From positions 1-28,427 of the forward strand of contig JAUCBJ010001253.1 in NCBI GenBank assembly GCA_032718475.1: a stretch of 28,427 nt of DNA, given 5' to 3'. The stretch's first letter is position 1. Each line of letters opens with the position of its first letter. Origin of the DNA: Nemertoderma westbladi (lineage: Eukaryota > Xenacoelomorpha > Nemertodermatida > Nemertodermatidae). Of the stretch, positions 9,064 to 17,936 are shown piece after piece. The notes beneath the pieces are model-generated. The model made no database searches, was not told the DNA's origin, and was given only the letters and a program-made list of their open reading frames with translations. Both the position numbers and the translations under genes were made by a program.

Positions 9064-10223
9064 GTAGGATGACGTCACGGCACCAACAGGGATTACGTCA
9101 TGGTATAACAGCACCAACAGGTAGGATGACGTCACGGTCTAACAGCATCAACAGGTAGGATGACGTCACGGCACCAACAGGGATTACGTCATGGTATAAC
9201 AGCACCAACAGGTAGGATGACGTCACGGTCTAACAGCATCAACAGGTAGGATGACGTCACGGCACCGACTAACAGGTAGTATTACTTGACGGTATAGCAG
9301 CACTAACAGGTAGGATGACGTCACTGCACCAACTTAGAGGTAGTATTACGTCACGGTCTAACAGCACCAACAGGTAGAATGACGTCACTGCACCAACTAA
9401 GAGGTAGTATTACGTCACGGTCTAACAGCACCAACAGGTAGGATGACGTCACAGCTTAATAGCACCAACAGGTAGGACGACGTCACAGCACCAACAGGTA
9501 GGATGACGTCATTGGCTAACAGCATCAACAGGAAGGATGACGTCACAGTTGAATAGCACCAGCAGGTAGGATGAAGTCACAGCCTAATAGCACCAGCAAG
9601 TAGGATGACGTCATAGCACCAACAGGTACGATTACGTCACCGTATAACAGCACCAACAGGTAGGATGACGTCATTGCCTAACAGCACCAACAGGTAGGAT
9701 GACGTCACAGCTTAATAGCACCAGCAGGTAGGATGACGTCATAGCACCAACAGGTACGATTAACGTCAACGTATAACAGCACCAACAGGTAGGACGACGT
9801 CACAGCACCAACAGGTAGGATGACGTCATTGCCTAACAGCACCAACAGGTAGGATGACGTCATAGCACCAACAGGTACGATTAACGTCAACGTATAACAG
9901 CACCAACAGGTAGGACGACGTCACAGCACCAACAGGTAGGATGACGTCATTGGCTAACAGCATCAACAGGAAGGATGGCGTCACAGCTTAATAGCACCAG
10001 CAGGTAGGATGACGTCACAGCTTAATAGCACCAGCAGGTAGGATAACGACATGCCCTAACAGCACCAACAGGTAGGATGACGTCACAGCTTAATAGCACC
10101 AGCAGGTAGGATGACGTCATAGCACCAACAGCGTATCGTATAACAACACCAACAGGTAGGTTGACGTCATTGCCTAAAAGCACCAACAGGTAGGATGACG
10201 TCACAGCTTATAGCACCAGCAGG
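9052..10223 (+). repeat. Minisatellite A: exon end, splice donor and TGACGTCA
   Basis: Tandem units of about 26 and 34 bp have the core CACCAACAGGTAGGATGACG followed by TCA and a short variable linker (such as CGGTCTAACAG, CAGCTTAATAG, TTGCCTAACAG). The first unit starts inside the TRIO exon, so each unit repeats the last exon bases CACCAACAG plus the donor GTAGGAT. By eye there are over 20 exact TGACGTCA octamers here, plus near variants such as TTACGTCA, CGACGTCA and TAACGTCA. The variant linkers occur in alternating higher-order order, showing block duplications. Minus-strand open frames here (repeating SYLLVLL) are by-products of the repeat. Confidence 0.95.
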
Positions 10224-12125
10224 GTCAAAAGGAAAGTAATGGACGCAGCACTATTATCGTCAATTTTATATGGCTCCGAAACATGGCTGACAGAACAACT
10301 ACAGTGTGTAGAATCAATGTATGTAGACGTTATATAGTCCTGCCTTGGGGTCCGTAAATCGTGTTCTAATGACCTATGTCTAGTTTAATTAGGAATTCCC
10401 TCCGTAAAAGCTCTAATTAAGTCCAGGCAGAGGCTTTTCATTTCGTCTGTCTCTAAGACTGGAGATAAGCATGGACCACTACTGTTTGCTCTAAACTTGG
10501 CTAGATCGGTACGTAGCCCCATGGCGCTGTACTTAGATAAACTGTTGGCCATGGAATCTGACCCTATCAAAGCGGACATTTCAGAACGCATAAACAGACT
10601 TTCGAGAGACACGAGCTCTCCAAAAACTGAAATATATAGAAAAATAAATCCAGAACTAAAAGTAAATACGAAAATATATAATGAAAAAGTAAGTAATAAC
10701 GAAGTCCACCGTCTCTCGTGGACACGGAGCCGTTTATCGGCCCACAAACTACGAATAGAGACCGGGAGGTGGTCACGTATTCCACGTGAGCGACGCATAT
10801 GCCATTGTGGCAGCAATGCTGTACAAACTGAGGAGCACGCCCTTCTGCACTGCGCGCTAACAGACAGTATACGCGCAAATAACAAATATACGGACGGACC
10901 TACCGTTTTCGTCAATTACTGATTTATTTAAATCGGGTGATGTTCAATCACTTTTGTATTTTGTTCACGATTGCTTAATAGCTTCGGAGTAAAATTCAAT
11001 GATGATTTAGAACCCTAGTCCTACAATATATCCCTCACACGTTGATTGTCTGAATAGTCCGTTGTATGTAGTATGTCAGTTATTTATTGTAATTTGATTG
11101 GATTATGTATGTCCCAAGGTAATGTTGTCTTATGTCAGTTTTCTATTGTACAGTTGTACCTTGACCGAATTGTGCTCGCCTGAACGTTTGTCAGTTATTT
11201 ATTTATTTTCTCATGTGACGGGATCCAGGAGGGATCCCGATTTATCCGGTGTGGTAATTTAGTCCACGCGTCCCCGCCGTGTATAAGGATGAAATAAAGT
11301 AACTGAGTTCTGAAGTTCGGTGTATAATAACAATAGGGCATAGGATATAGATATAGATATAATGTGTACAAGGCGGGATACGGTAACTAAAGTCCCGTGA
11401 TCCCCTAACTAAACTAATTGACTACCAACCTACGCTAGCACTGCTGCACTGAGATAACTGAATCACTGATTAATAGGTTATTGGTTATATTGCACGGTGG
11501 CCTTATTGCTACTCAATCGATGCCTTGCCCCCCTCTGATTGGTTGTTACCCTTGTTGGCGCCCCGTGGAGTGTTCCCGTTCACTCCACCTGTTCTCCCTG
11601 GGTTAGGGGGTTTGGCCCCTGACCCTCTATTGTGTGCTTCCTTCCCACTCTTATTGGGATGGCACGAGTTGGTTAATTGCCCAATCTCGTGGCTCCCAAT
11701 ATTGCTTATCGGCTTATAACTTTATGGGGTGTTGGCGGGATTGAATAAGCTAACATCTCACCTTTACGTAAATATCATACTTACTTTATCCAATCTATGT
11801 ATGTCAATTATTGTGTTATTTAAATACTCGACATTGTCTGAGTTGTACTCACCTGCATGTCAATCATATTTTATTATTTATTTATTGTCTGAATTGTGCT
11901 CACCGATTAATAGTATATTACTAGTATATTAGTATTTTGTTCTTTGTATTATGTTCTTGGTTCCCGTTTATTTATTTCCGTTATTTGTACCGTCAATTGT
12001 ATCGATTGGACTAATCTATTTTGCCTGTAATATTCTGTCTTATTGTCTGTTTGTTGTAAATTGTTCATATTATTACTGTATGCTGTGCAATCACCCGGGA
12101 TTAGTCAATAAAATAACTAACTAAC

Positions 12126-12165
<40 letters not shown>
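10224..12165 (+). mobile_element. 5'-truncated LINE with TAAC-repeat tail, inserted in the minisatellite
   Basis: The left end starts in the C-terminal part of a LINE ORF2. ALLSSILYGSETW is the typical post-reverse-transcriptase motif, followed by a stop at about 10336-10338 and a damaged segment. A 141-codon open stretch (10497-10919) then ends in RLSAHKLRIETGRW...RICHCG..VQTEEHALLHC, the conserved C-terminal cysteine-histidine module of jockey/I/CR1-like elements. About 1.2 kb of 3' untranslated sequence follows, ending in GTCAATAAAATAACTAAC and a (CTAA)n tail at about 12112-12165. The minisatellite is interrupted exactly between CACCAGCAGG and TAGGATGACG, with no target duplication visible. 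The element is dead. Confidence 0.88.
10497..10919 (+). pseudogene. Remnant of LINE ORF2 C-terminus
   Basis: An open stretch encodes the end of a non-LTR retrotransposon polyprotein: a helical region, then LSWTRSRLSAHKLRIETGRW and the C-x-C...H-x(3)-C motif CHCGSNAVQTEEHALLHC. No reverse transcriptase or endonuclease is left in this copy, and stop codons separate it from the upstream YGSETW segment. It belongs to the truncated element 10224-12165 and has no cellular function that I can infer. Confidence 0.8.
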
Positions 12166-12167
<2 letters not shown>

Positions 12168-12533
12168 GGATGACGTCATAGCACCAACAGGTACGATTAC
12201 GTCACCGTATAACAGCACCAACAGGTAGGACTACGTCACAGCATCAACAGGAAGGATAACGTCACAGCTTAATAGCACCAGCGGGTAGGATGACGTCACA
12301 GCTTAATAGCACCAGCAGGTAGGATAACGTCACGCCCTAACAGCACCAACAGGTAGGATGACGTCATTGATTAACAGCATCAACAGGAAGGATGACGTCA
12401 CAGCTTAATAGCACCAGCCAGCAGGTAGGATGACGTCACAGCTTAATAGCACCAGCAGGTAGGATAACGTCACGCCCTAACAGCACCAACAGGTAGGATG
12501 ACGTCACTGCATTTACAGGTATGATAACGTCAC
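12166..12533 (+). repeat. Minisatellite A, continuation beyond the LINE
   Basis: The same unit family as 9052-10223 resumes with TAGGATGACGTCATAGC immediately after the LINE tail. It runs for about a dozen units, several with GATAACGTCAC in place of GATGACGTCAC. It decays at about 12510-12533 into GGTATGATAACGTCAC. Both parts form one array that was cut by the LINE, so the array is older than that insertion. All of it lies in the intron between TRIO exons a and b. Confidence 0.93.
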
Positions 12534-12539
12534 ATTACC

Positions 12540-13610
12540 ATCATGGAGGGTGGCGTCCTTGAACCAATAGGTCGGACTACTACTACTATTAGGTCGAGCG
12601 AACTCGGACAGTGGAAATGAGATTTCGTTTCTCCCAAGTTCGGTATCCCTTTCAAGCTGATCTATATATGTTATGGCCGGTCGTCCCCGACTACGCTTTC
12701 CATGAGTTGGTTGCCAGAAAAGTAGATCTGGTATGATCTCGTCTTTACTTCGCCGGCAGTGCCCACTGAATCTTAATCTGCGTTCACGGAGGGTGGTTGA
12801 TACAGGTGGTATTGTACCATAAAGCTCGGCGTTTGTTATGTGTTGTCTCCAGCTGATGTTTAGGGCTACCCTTAGTAGTCTTGTGTAGCAACCATCAATT
12901 CATTGATCAATTGATTTAGTCAGTGTCCAGGTCTCACCCCCGTATAAAAATACACTTTCCACTGTGGCTCGAAAGAACTTAGTCTTCAGGTTCCTGGAGA
13001 GATCTGATTTCCAGATGGTGTCCATTTTTGATAGAGCTACCCAAGCCTTTGCTTTCCTAACTTCTTTGTCCTTTTTGCTACTCTCTATCCATGATCCAAG
13101 GTACTGGAAGTCATCGACCTTCCTTAGTTGATTATTATCAATGGTTGTCAAGTTTCCATCAACACTAAAGGTCATGAATTCGGTCTTGGTAGCATTTATA
13201 TGCAATCCAACCTCCTTAGCAGCCCTCTCCACTTTATTTAGTAGAAGCTGTGCATCTGTTAGCGTATTAGAGAGAAGGACGATGTCATCCGCAAAGTCGG
13301 TGTCTGTGACTGTAGTTGCCCGATATCTACTACTTATGCGTTCTTGAAGTGTGAATCCCAGATCTTCACCCTTTGTGGCCGTCCTCATTGCGTAATCCAG
13401 CACAATTACAAATAGTAATGGTGCTAATGTGTCACCTTGCAGTACGCCATCCAGGATTGAGAACAATTCAGTTTCACGATCTGTTGAGAATACCTGTGCT
13501 TCTGTGTCACAATATAACAATCCAATGCCAGCAACAATTACTTCTGGTATTCCATAAGCTCTTAGGTAGGTAGGAAGTCGTTGGTAATGACCAAATATGA
13601 ACTCTTTATT
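12540..13610 (-). mobile_element. LINE reverse-transcriptase fragment, antisense
   Basis: On the minus strand the fragment reads LRAYGIPEVIVAG, then GVLQGDTLAPLLFVIVLDYA, the catalytic FADD box (about 13283-13295), KVGLxxN-like GLHINATKTEFM, DDFQYLGSWI and ESVFLYGGETWTL. This is the palm and thumb order of a non-LTR reverse transcriptase. After an in-frame stop near 12900 the post-RT region continues (CYTRLLRVALNISW, TLRERRLRFSGHC, THGKRSRGRP). The endonuclease and the first RT motifs are missing. It is a two-sided truncated copy; the motif set resembles RTE/CR1-type elements common in marine invertebrates. Its left end merges with the decayed minisatellite, and its right end comes within a few bases of TRIO exon b. 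Confidence 0.85.
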
Positions 13611-13615
13611 TCTAG

Positions 13616-13918
13616 AATATTCGAGATAAATCTCAGCAACTGGACGCTAGATGGCGTTCCTTTATGGTAGCAGTTGACGAGCGTTCCGAACTGCTCCGAC
13701 TATCGGCCTCCTTCCACCACAAGGCCGAGTTTTACGAGCGTTCGGTCTGCGCCTGGGCCGAGGCCTCTACGGTCCCTGTAACCGAGAGACCTCACTCAAG
13801 ATGTAGCGACTCAGGTTGTCTAGGTAACACGCAGGCTCTGTCTAATGTAGATGATATAGAACGCTTGTTACTGGAACATAAACAAAGACAAGAGGAGGTC
13901 GCTGTGGCTTATTCTCAG
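13616..13918 (+). CDS. TRIO: TRIO/Kalirin-like spectrin-repeat exon b
   Basis: The acceptor is TTATTTCTAG and the donor TTCTCAG|GTTGGT; 101 codons, phase 0 at both ends. The product ends one spectrin repeat (QQLDARWRSFMVAVDER) and starts the next (LRLSASFHHKAEFYERS). It then has a Ser/Thr-rich linker (about residues 50-70), ending with IERLLLEHKQRQEEV. RxxLLxLSxSFHxxxE is the TRIO-family signature for the start of a repeat. The acceptor lies right at the edge of the antisense LINE fragment, so the LINE may contribute the intron's 3' end. A downstream acceptor at GAATATTCGAG (13626) would break phase and is less likely. Confidence 0.88.
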
Positions 13919-14323
13919 GTTGGTGTGCACTTTATATGACTCTAATTAGAAATCAATTAATTAATTAATTATCGGAGATTTATGATCTCAAACGACCGGG
14001 CTCTTACTTGAGTAGATCTGGCAATAGATTAAGTTTAATCATTTAATTAGTTTTATATATTTATCACGCGATATAAAAGTAAACTAATAAGACGTTAATA
14101 AAAAATTACATAGAGTATACAAAATATAAATGTACACATCTTCTATGTCTGTTCTGTGTAAATGAAACGAATTGTTCTATCATCCAGTTCCAAACGGACT
14201 ACAGTTACAAACAATCATCAATTTTTATAATAGTGCCAGGCACTGTTCAAAAAGACAACTTATCTTACACACGGATTACTTTACAGTCTCTTCGACGGCT
14301 GATTTGTTACATTTTCTATACAG
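13919..14323 (+). other. TRIO intron, AT-rich, no gene
   Basis: A 405-bp intron with GTTGGT donor and TTTTCTATACAG acceptor. It contains an (ATTA)n run near 13960 and no recognisable gene or element. Confidence 0.75.
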
Positions 14324-14554
14324 GCGTGCCAGTCTAGTAAATGTCTCCTGGAACTTCTACAGTCCCCGATCAATCCGACCCCGAACTCGAGTCTCACGTC
14401 GACCTTCGATTACTCCGGACCGGTGGAGCGGTTACTGGATCGGGTCACCGCACTGCTGAAACAACACGGACTCCTGGAAGACCGGTTAACGCGACGTTCT
14501 GATTGGCTGCAGAGGAGTCTCCAGTTAGCTCTTTACGAAAAGGATATATACCAG
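14324..14554 (+). CDS. TRIO: TRIO/Kalirin-like spectrin-repeat exon c
   Basis: The acceptor is TTCTATACAG and the donor CCAG|GTAAGC; 77 codons, phase 0 at both ends. The translation starts ACQSSKCLLELLQSP, has a Pro/Ser/Thr-rich loop (about 16-30), then the helical stretch VERLLDRVTALLKQHGLLEDRL and WLQRSLQLALYEKDIYQ. It finishes the repeat opened in exon b. RxxxLxxxLxLxxFxxD-type ends precede each VLxW start in TRIO and Kalirin. Frame and splice phase agree with both neighbours. Confidence 0.87.
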
Positions 14555-14739
14555 GTAAGCAGGGCTTATAGCAGGTTGATACTATACCGGTTTATTTATA
14601 CAACGTTTGTGCGCCAGAGCACTGGTAAATTTTGCCTTTATTATACTGGTTATTTGCATGTATTATGCGCCATCCACTGCTCGTTTGTCTTTATTGTGCG
14701 CTATCTAGTGATTTATGTACGCATTTACTATTGATGCAG

Positions 14740-14862
14740 GTACTAAATTGGATTGAGGAACATGGTAATCCGTTTTTGCTTCGTTACAACGGCGTTGGAA
14801 AGGGTTTAACTAAAGCGAAAGCGTTACAGGAACGTCATCTGGAGTTCGAGAGGGTTGCTCAA
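14740..14862 (+). CDS. TRIO: TRIO/Kalirin-like spectrin-repeat exon d
   Basis: The acceptor is TTGATGCAG and the donor CTCAA|GTTAGT; 41 codons, phase 0. It encodes VLNWIEEHGNPFLLRYNGVG, then KxLxxAKALQERHLEFERVAQ. This is the exon that fixes the family. Known Kalirin/TRIO repeats contain the same order VLxWLxxHGxxFLxxxxGVGKxLxxAxALQxRHxxFExVAQ at the same spacing. In the protein this is the first helix and a half of a central spectrin repeat. Confidence 0.93.
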
Positions 14863-14988
14863 GTTAGTTGGAGAGTTGCGCATGTTGATTAAAATACCGC
14901 CACCTTTACCTCCTTTTACATTTCTTATGTTATAGACCAAAGCTAAAGTTAAAAGTTACATTAACGTTTGTCTCATATTTTATTATAG

Positions 14989-15198
14989 AACACCTACAGC
15001 AATGCTGATAAACTAATATCTGCAGTCCATCACATATCCGCGGTCCACCACATCGTGACCTCAGCTGACGACCCACCTCTAGGAATTTATTCCATGGCTA
15101 AATCCCTCGAAGATAAAGTGAACGCTTTCGTGAGGAAAGTAGAGTACAGACGACAGTTGTTAGACCTCAGTGTGTCCTTCCATACTCACATCAAAGAG
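14989..15198 (+). CDS. TRIO: TRIO/Kalirin-like spectrin-repeat exon e
   Basis: The acceptor is TTTATTATAG and the donor AAAGAG|GTTAGA; 70 codons, phase 0. It encodes NTYSNADKLI, an imperfect internal duplication SAVHHISAVHHI, a loop, then LEDKVNAFVRKVEYRRQLLD and LSVSFHTHIKE. NTYxNADKLL and RRxLLDxSVSFHTHxKE are near-identical to the Kalirin/TRIO repeat that follows exon d, so gene order within the protein is conserved. The duplicated SAVHHI hexamer is not something I know from the family. Confidence 0.93.
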
Positions 15199-15369
15199 GT
15201 TAGATATTTACTAATATTATATTATTAAATAATAATAATATATGCGATCAGTGTAATAATAATATTGTTGTTTAGACTTTTCCAAATGAGTTGAGTGACG
15301 AATATTGTATGCACAAAGGCTGAAATAGCGATTTTACATCAGCCTGTTGTTAACACGCTTGTGTTTTAG

Positions 15370-15644
15370 TTGTCCGTGTGGTTCAGTCAACACCAAGATA
15401 CGTTGAACAGCGCTGATGTAATAGAATCCGTTGAAACATGTCAAGAGTTGTTGGGAACCTTAGAACACGAGAAAGAAGCTACAGTGGATGCGATTCTTAG
15501 CACCAGAGGGGAGGGCCATTTCCTACTAGATCTACTGAGGTTAGTACCAGAAGGCAGAGCGACGGAAGCAGCTGAAGTATTAGGGGCGTGTCCGTACGCG
15601 AACCCCCTCATCCGAGCGGAATGGCGCAGACAACGCAGTAATTC
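15370..15644 (+). CDS. TRIO: TRIO/Kalirin-like spectrin-repeat exon f
   Basis: The acceptor is TGTGTTTTAG. The donor is ATTC|GTGAGA, leaving two bases of a split codon that joins the G opening the next exon. It encodes LSVWFSQHQDTLNS, IESVETCQELLGTLEHEKEA, then ILSTRGEGHFLLDLLR and a less conserved linker to RRQRSN. It corresponds to the Kalirin region LWTWLEE...SVEAVQDLI...GEDLIQQLR. The first codon is TTG inside the exon; it is not a translation start. Confidence 0.9.
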
Positions 15645-15739
15645 GTGAGAAGTATCTTTGTGCAGTGCCATTTTCCTACTAGATCTATTAGTTGAGTTAC
15701 TTTACAAAATGTTTTTCTTTGTTTTGCTATGTCCTTTAG

Positions 15740-15929
15740 GGAGCAGCAACTAGATTCTAGCGGCGGTGCTACGAACTCAGATGGAGCGATACCAGCCAGT
15801 CAGCATCTGGAGCAAACATTGCAGCGATTGGACGAGAGTCATGGGCAGTTGGATCAGCTGTGGGTGAATAGGAAACTGCGACTGGAGTTAACATTGAGGT
15901 TGAGGGTTTACGAGACCGAGGCCATGGAG
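15740..15929 (+). CDS. TRIO: TRIO/Kalirin-like spectrin-repeat exon g
   Basis: The acceptor is CCTTTAG and the donor ATGGAG|GTAATT. The initial G completes a serine codon split with exon f; then 63 codons. After a Gly/Ser-rich linker it encodes HLEQTLQRLDESHGQLDQLW, then RKLRLELTLRLRVYETEAME. This matches the Kalirin/TRIO pattern HIExxLQQLDExQxQMxELFxxRKxKLELFLQLRxFExDA. It ends in phase 0. Confidence 0.93.
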
Positions 15930-16070
15930 GTAATTAGTTATTGTATGGGAAAATAGACTAAATATAATCAGTCAAATTGTAAACAATGTATATTTCGTTG
16001 TTCATTAATGTTTTTTTTATATTTGTATATTGTTGTTTGTTTGTTTATTGTTGTTTGTTTGTTTATTTAG

Positions 16071-16194
16071 GTGTCATCGCAATTAGAAGCGTGGGCAGCG
16101 GAACTGAAACAACTTCGGTTGCCGGATAAACCCGAGGAAGCTGAAACCAGTTTACAACAGCATTCAGCGACTGTGGCCCAACTGCAGGCTGCGG
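16071..16194 (+). CDS. TRIO: TRIO/Kalirin-like spectrin-repeat exon h
   Basis: The acceptor is GTTTATTTAG after a duplicated TTGTTGTTTGTTTG tract, and the donor is GCGG|GTGAGT. It has 41 codons plus one base, so the next junction splits a glycine codon. It encodes VSSQLEAWAAELKQL, then EEAETSLQQHSATVAQLQAA. It corresponds to the Kalirin segment IxxDLESWxxELxxQ...AEQRLQHHADKA. Next comes a 6.2-kb intron hosting two antisense genes. Confidence 0.9.
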
Positions 16195-16503
16195 GTGAGT
16201 TGTGGTACCCGTAGGTAATATAACTCTTATACATTCTGCCCCGCCCTCTTTTAGCGCAGGAGTGTTGTTGGTTGACGATGAGTAGTAGATAGGGTTCGTT
16301 ATGCAGTCCGAACTGGTCGACTGGTCGACAAATCGATATATTAGAAGGAAAATCAGTTAAAAAAACAATTTAACTTATTATATTCAATGGAAAATAAACA
16401 CATAAGTAAAATAAGCGACAATAAAATGATGTTGATTTAACTTTAAAAGGATCAAAGTTCACCATCGAGAGAATAAATTATAAAGCTATTTATAATACTG
16501 ACG
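16195..16503 (+). other. Intron start downstream of GEMIN2
   Basis: This is the first part of the large TRIO intron, from the GTGAGT donor to the GEMIN2 stop codon. The part nearest 16503 is the probable 3' untranslated region of GEMIN2 on the minus strand. No repeat or extra gene is evident. A short TGGTCGACTGGTCGACAAATCG direct repeat of GGTCGACT lies at about 16313-16330. Confidence 0.5.
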
Positions 16504-17286
16504 TCATTGGGTCACAGTGATGGGATCGGCGAGATCTAATTGGTTGAAGTAGCGGGTTACCAGCGTTACGATGAGGTTTAGCGGTGCCAGTCGTGGGTCG
16601 TCCGGGTCTGTTACCGAACCTCTCAGCGTCTTAGCGGCCCGACATAGTTCCCGGATAGTGCTGGTGTAGTCGTCGGGGAGGGGCTTGTCGAGGCAGGCGA
16701 GCAGGGCGTAGATCCAGGCGCCCTGGGCGGCGCCCACCCAGCCCGCTGTCTGGAGCCACTCGGTGTGGTACCCGAGTATCTTGTTGAGTAGCGACTGGTG
16801 GAGGGTAGCGAGGAGGGGGACGGAGGGGGGCACGCTGTCCCAATGTCCCGGCGTGTCCCGGACGTTGTCCCCTAGCACTCGCTCCGCCGCGCGCTGTCCC
16901 AAACACACCCGACACCACTGCGTCTCATTGGCTTCCCGCGGGAGTTTAATAACCTTGTTTGTTTGTTTGGTTTCCTTGGCGACTAAGAATTGGGCGCGGG
17001 TTTCCGCGAAATCGGCGCAGACCGAGGCGACTTGTCGGGTTGTTGGGAGGAGCGACGCGGGGCAGTGTTCGGTGCGAGACGGCGGGACGCGGACGGTCTG
17101 GTTGGCGGCGAGATGGGACCAGTCGGTCTGCGAGACGACAACGTCCGGGAGGGATTGGCTCTCCTTCTGAACGGAGCGGAGATATTGGGAGGCTGTGGTT
17201 GGGAGCGGGGAGTCGGTGGTTGGGAGCGGGGAGTCGTTGTCTGAGTCGTCTAGGGGAGCGAGTACGGGGCAGAGGAGATCGTCCAT
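16504..17286 (-). CDS. GEMIN2: Gemin2 (SMN-interacting protein 1)
   Basis: Gemin2 is the SMN partner in the cytoplasmic complex that loads Sm proteins onto spliceosomal snRNAs. The frame is open for 295 codons from 17391, but that first codon is GTG. The first ATG, at 17284-17286 in the context CCGCGATGG, begins MDDLLCPVLAPLDDSD, which aligns with the human acidic N-terminal segment and gives 260 residues (human about 280). Family landmarks in order are QYLRSVQKESQSLPDVVVSQ (residues 34-53), WCRVCLGQ, PPSVPLLATLHQ, then GAWIYALLACLDKPL and RELCRAAKTLRGSVTDPDDP, closing with LNLIVTLVTRYFNQLDLADP. The latter is the signature C-terminus. It is a single exon, antisense in a TRIO intron, and GC-richer than its surroundings. 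Upstream, a good acceptor (TTATTTAG at 17392-17399 on this strand) may join a leader. Confidence 0.95.
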   Translation of the reverse strand: MDDLLCPVLAPLDDSDNDSPLPTTDSPLPTTASQYLRSVQKESQSLPDVVVSQTDWSHLAANQTVRVPPSRTEHCPASLLPTTRQVASVCADFAETRAQFLVAKETKQTNKVIKLPREANETQWCRVCLGQRAAERVLGDNVRDTPGHWDSVPPSVPLLATLHQSLLNKILGYHTEWLQTAGWVGAAQGAWIYALLACLDKPLPDDYTSTIRELCRAAKTLRGSVTDPDDPRLAPLNLIVTLVTRYFNQLDLADPITVTQ

Positions 17287-17391
17287 CGCGGGTTGGCCGG
17301 TACCGGTAGATTGATTACCCCAAGTTGTAGGCCAGATTGGTAGATCTGTACCGGTTACAGTATTATATGACTCAACACAACGTCGAAGCAC

Positions 17392-17936
17392 CTAAATAAG
17401 TTAACGAAATATTGTAATACTGACGCGGAATAACGAATATCCCTAACATATTATGCCGACACCCCGACACGCTAGTCTACAAACATAAACTTTGGTGTTT
17501 AGAGTGTTTACTTACTAACGTTCTGGTTTCTGGATATAAAAAGAAAACTATTTAATATTTTATAATAATAATAATAATATTTAACTATCCGATGGACAGT
17601 GTCAATAGTACAAACCGGACAATAGAACAAATACTGAAATACAGCCGGACATTATAGAACTTGTAGAAGGAGGAACTTATAGAACATTACATAACGGAGT
17701 AGAATACCGTTTACTGAATGAATATAGGTACCGGTACGCTTTATGTGATATGCGGTCTCTAGCTGCCTAGAATAGAAATGTCCTTCTTGAAGCTGTCAAG
17801 GTAGACGTCTACGCAATTGAAGTTAAAAAAACAAAAAGTAAATATAAACACTAATAAATAATTCAATGTATTATAGACCAAAATGACAAACCCTTAACGC
17901 AGTGCCGTGTCGTGTACCGTTACCACAAACTGTGGC
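17392..17936. other. Spacer between GEMIN2 and MANBAL
   Basis: AT-rich with no open gene. On the minus strand GTTAAC and TTATTTAG directly precede the open region of GEMIN2 and look like a branch point and 3' splice acceptor. This is compatible with a short 5' leader intron or a trans-splice site. A TAATAATAATAA run lies near 17563-17580. The upper part includes the probable 3' untranslated region of MANBAL. Confidence 0.45.

Noticed and set aside
10385-10915. Minus-strand 176-codon frame as a gene
   Set aside because: It is the shadow of the LINE ORF2 remnant on the plus strand, which has recognisable retrotransposon motifs.
9052-12533. CRISPR array
   Set aside because: Direct repeats with short variable linkers resemble one superficially. 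The linkers are themselves repeated, units have unequal lengths, there are no cas genes, and the host is an animal genome with exons.
14632-14892. An 86-codon frame as an independent small gene
   Set aside because: It is TRIO exon d plus read-through into the introns on either side; splice sites and family match define the exon as 14740-14862.
16631-17309. Several other open frames overlapping GEMIN2 on both strands
   Set aside because: GC-rich coding sequence yields long shadow frames. Only the minus frame with the Gemin2 motifs has family similarity.
17287-17391. GTG at 17391 as the start of GEMIN2
   Set aside because: Non-ATG start in an animal gene. The ATG at 17284-17286 has a good context and aligns with the family N-terminus.
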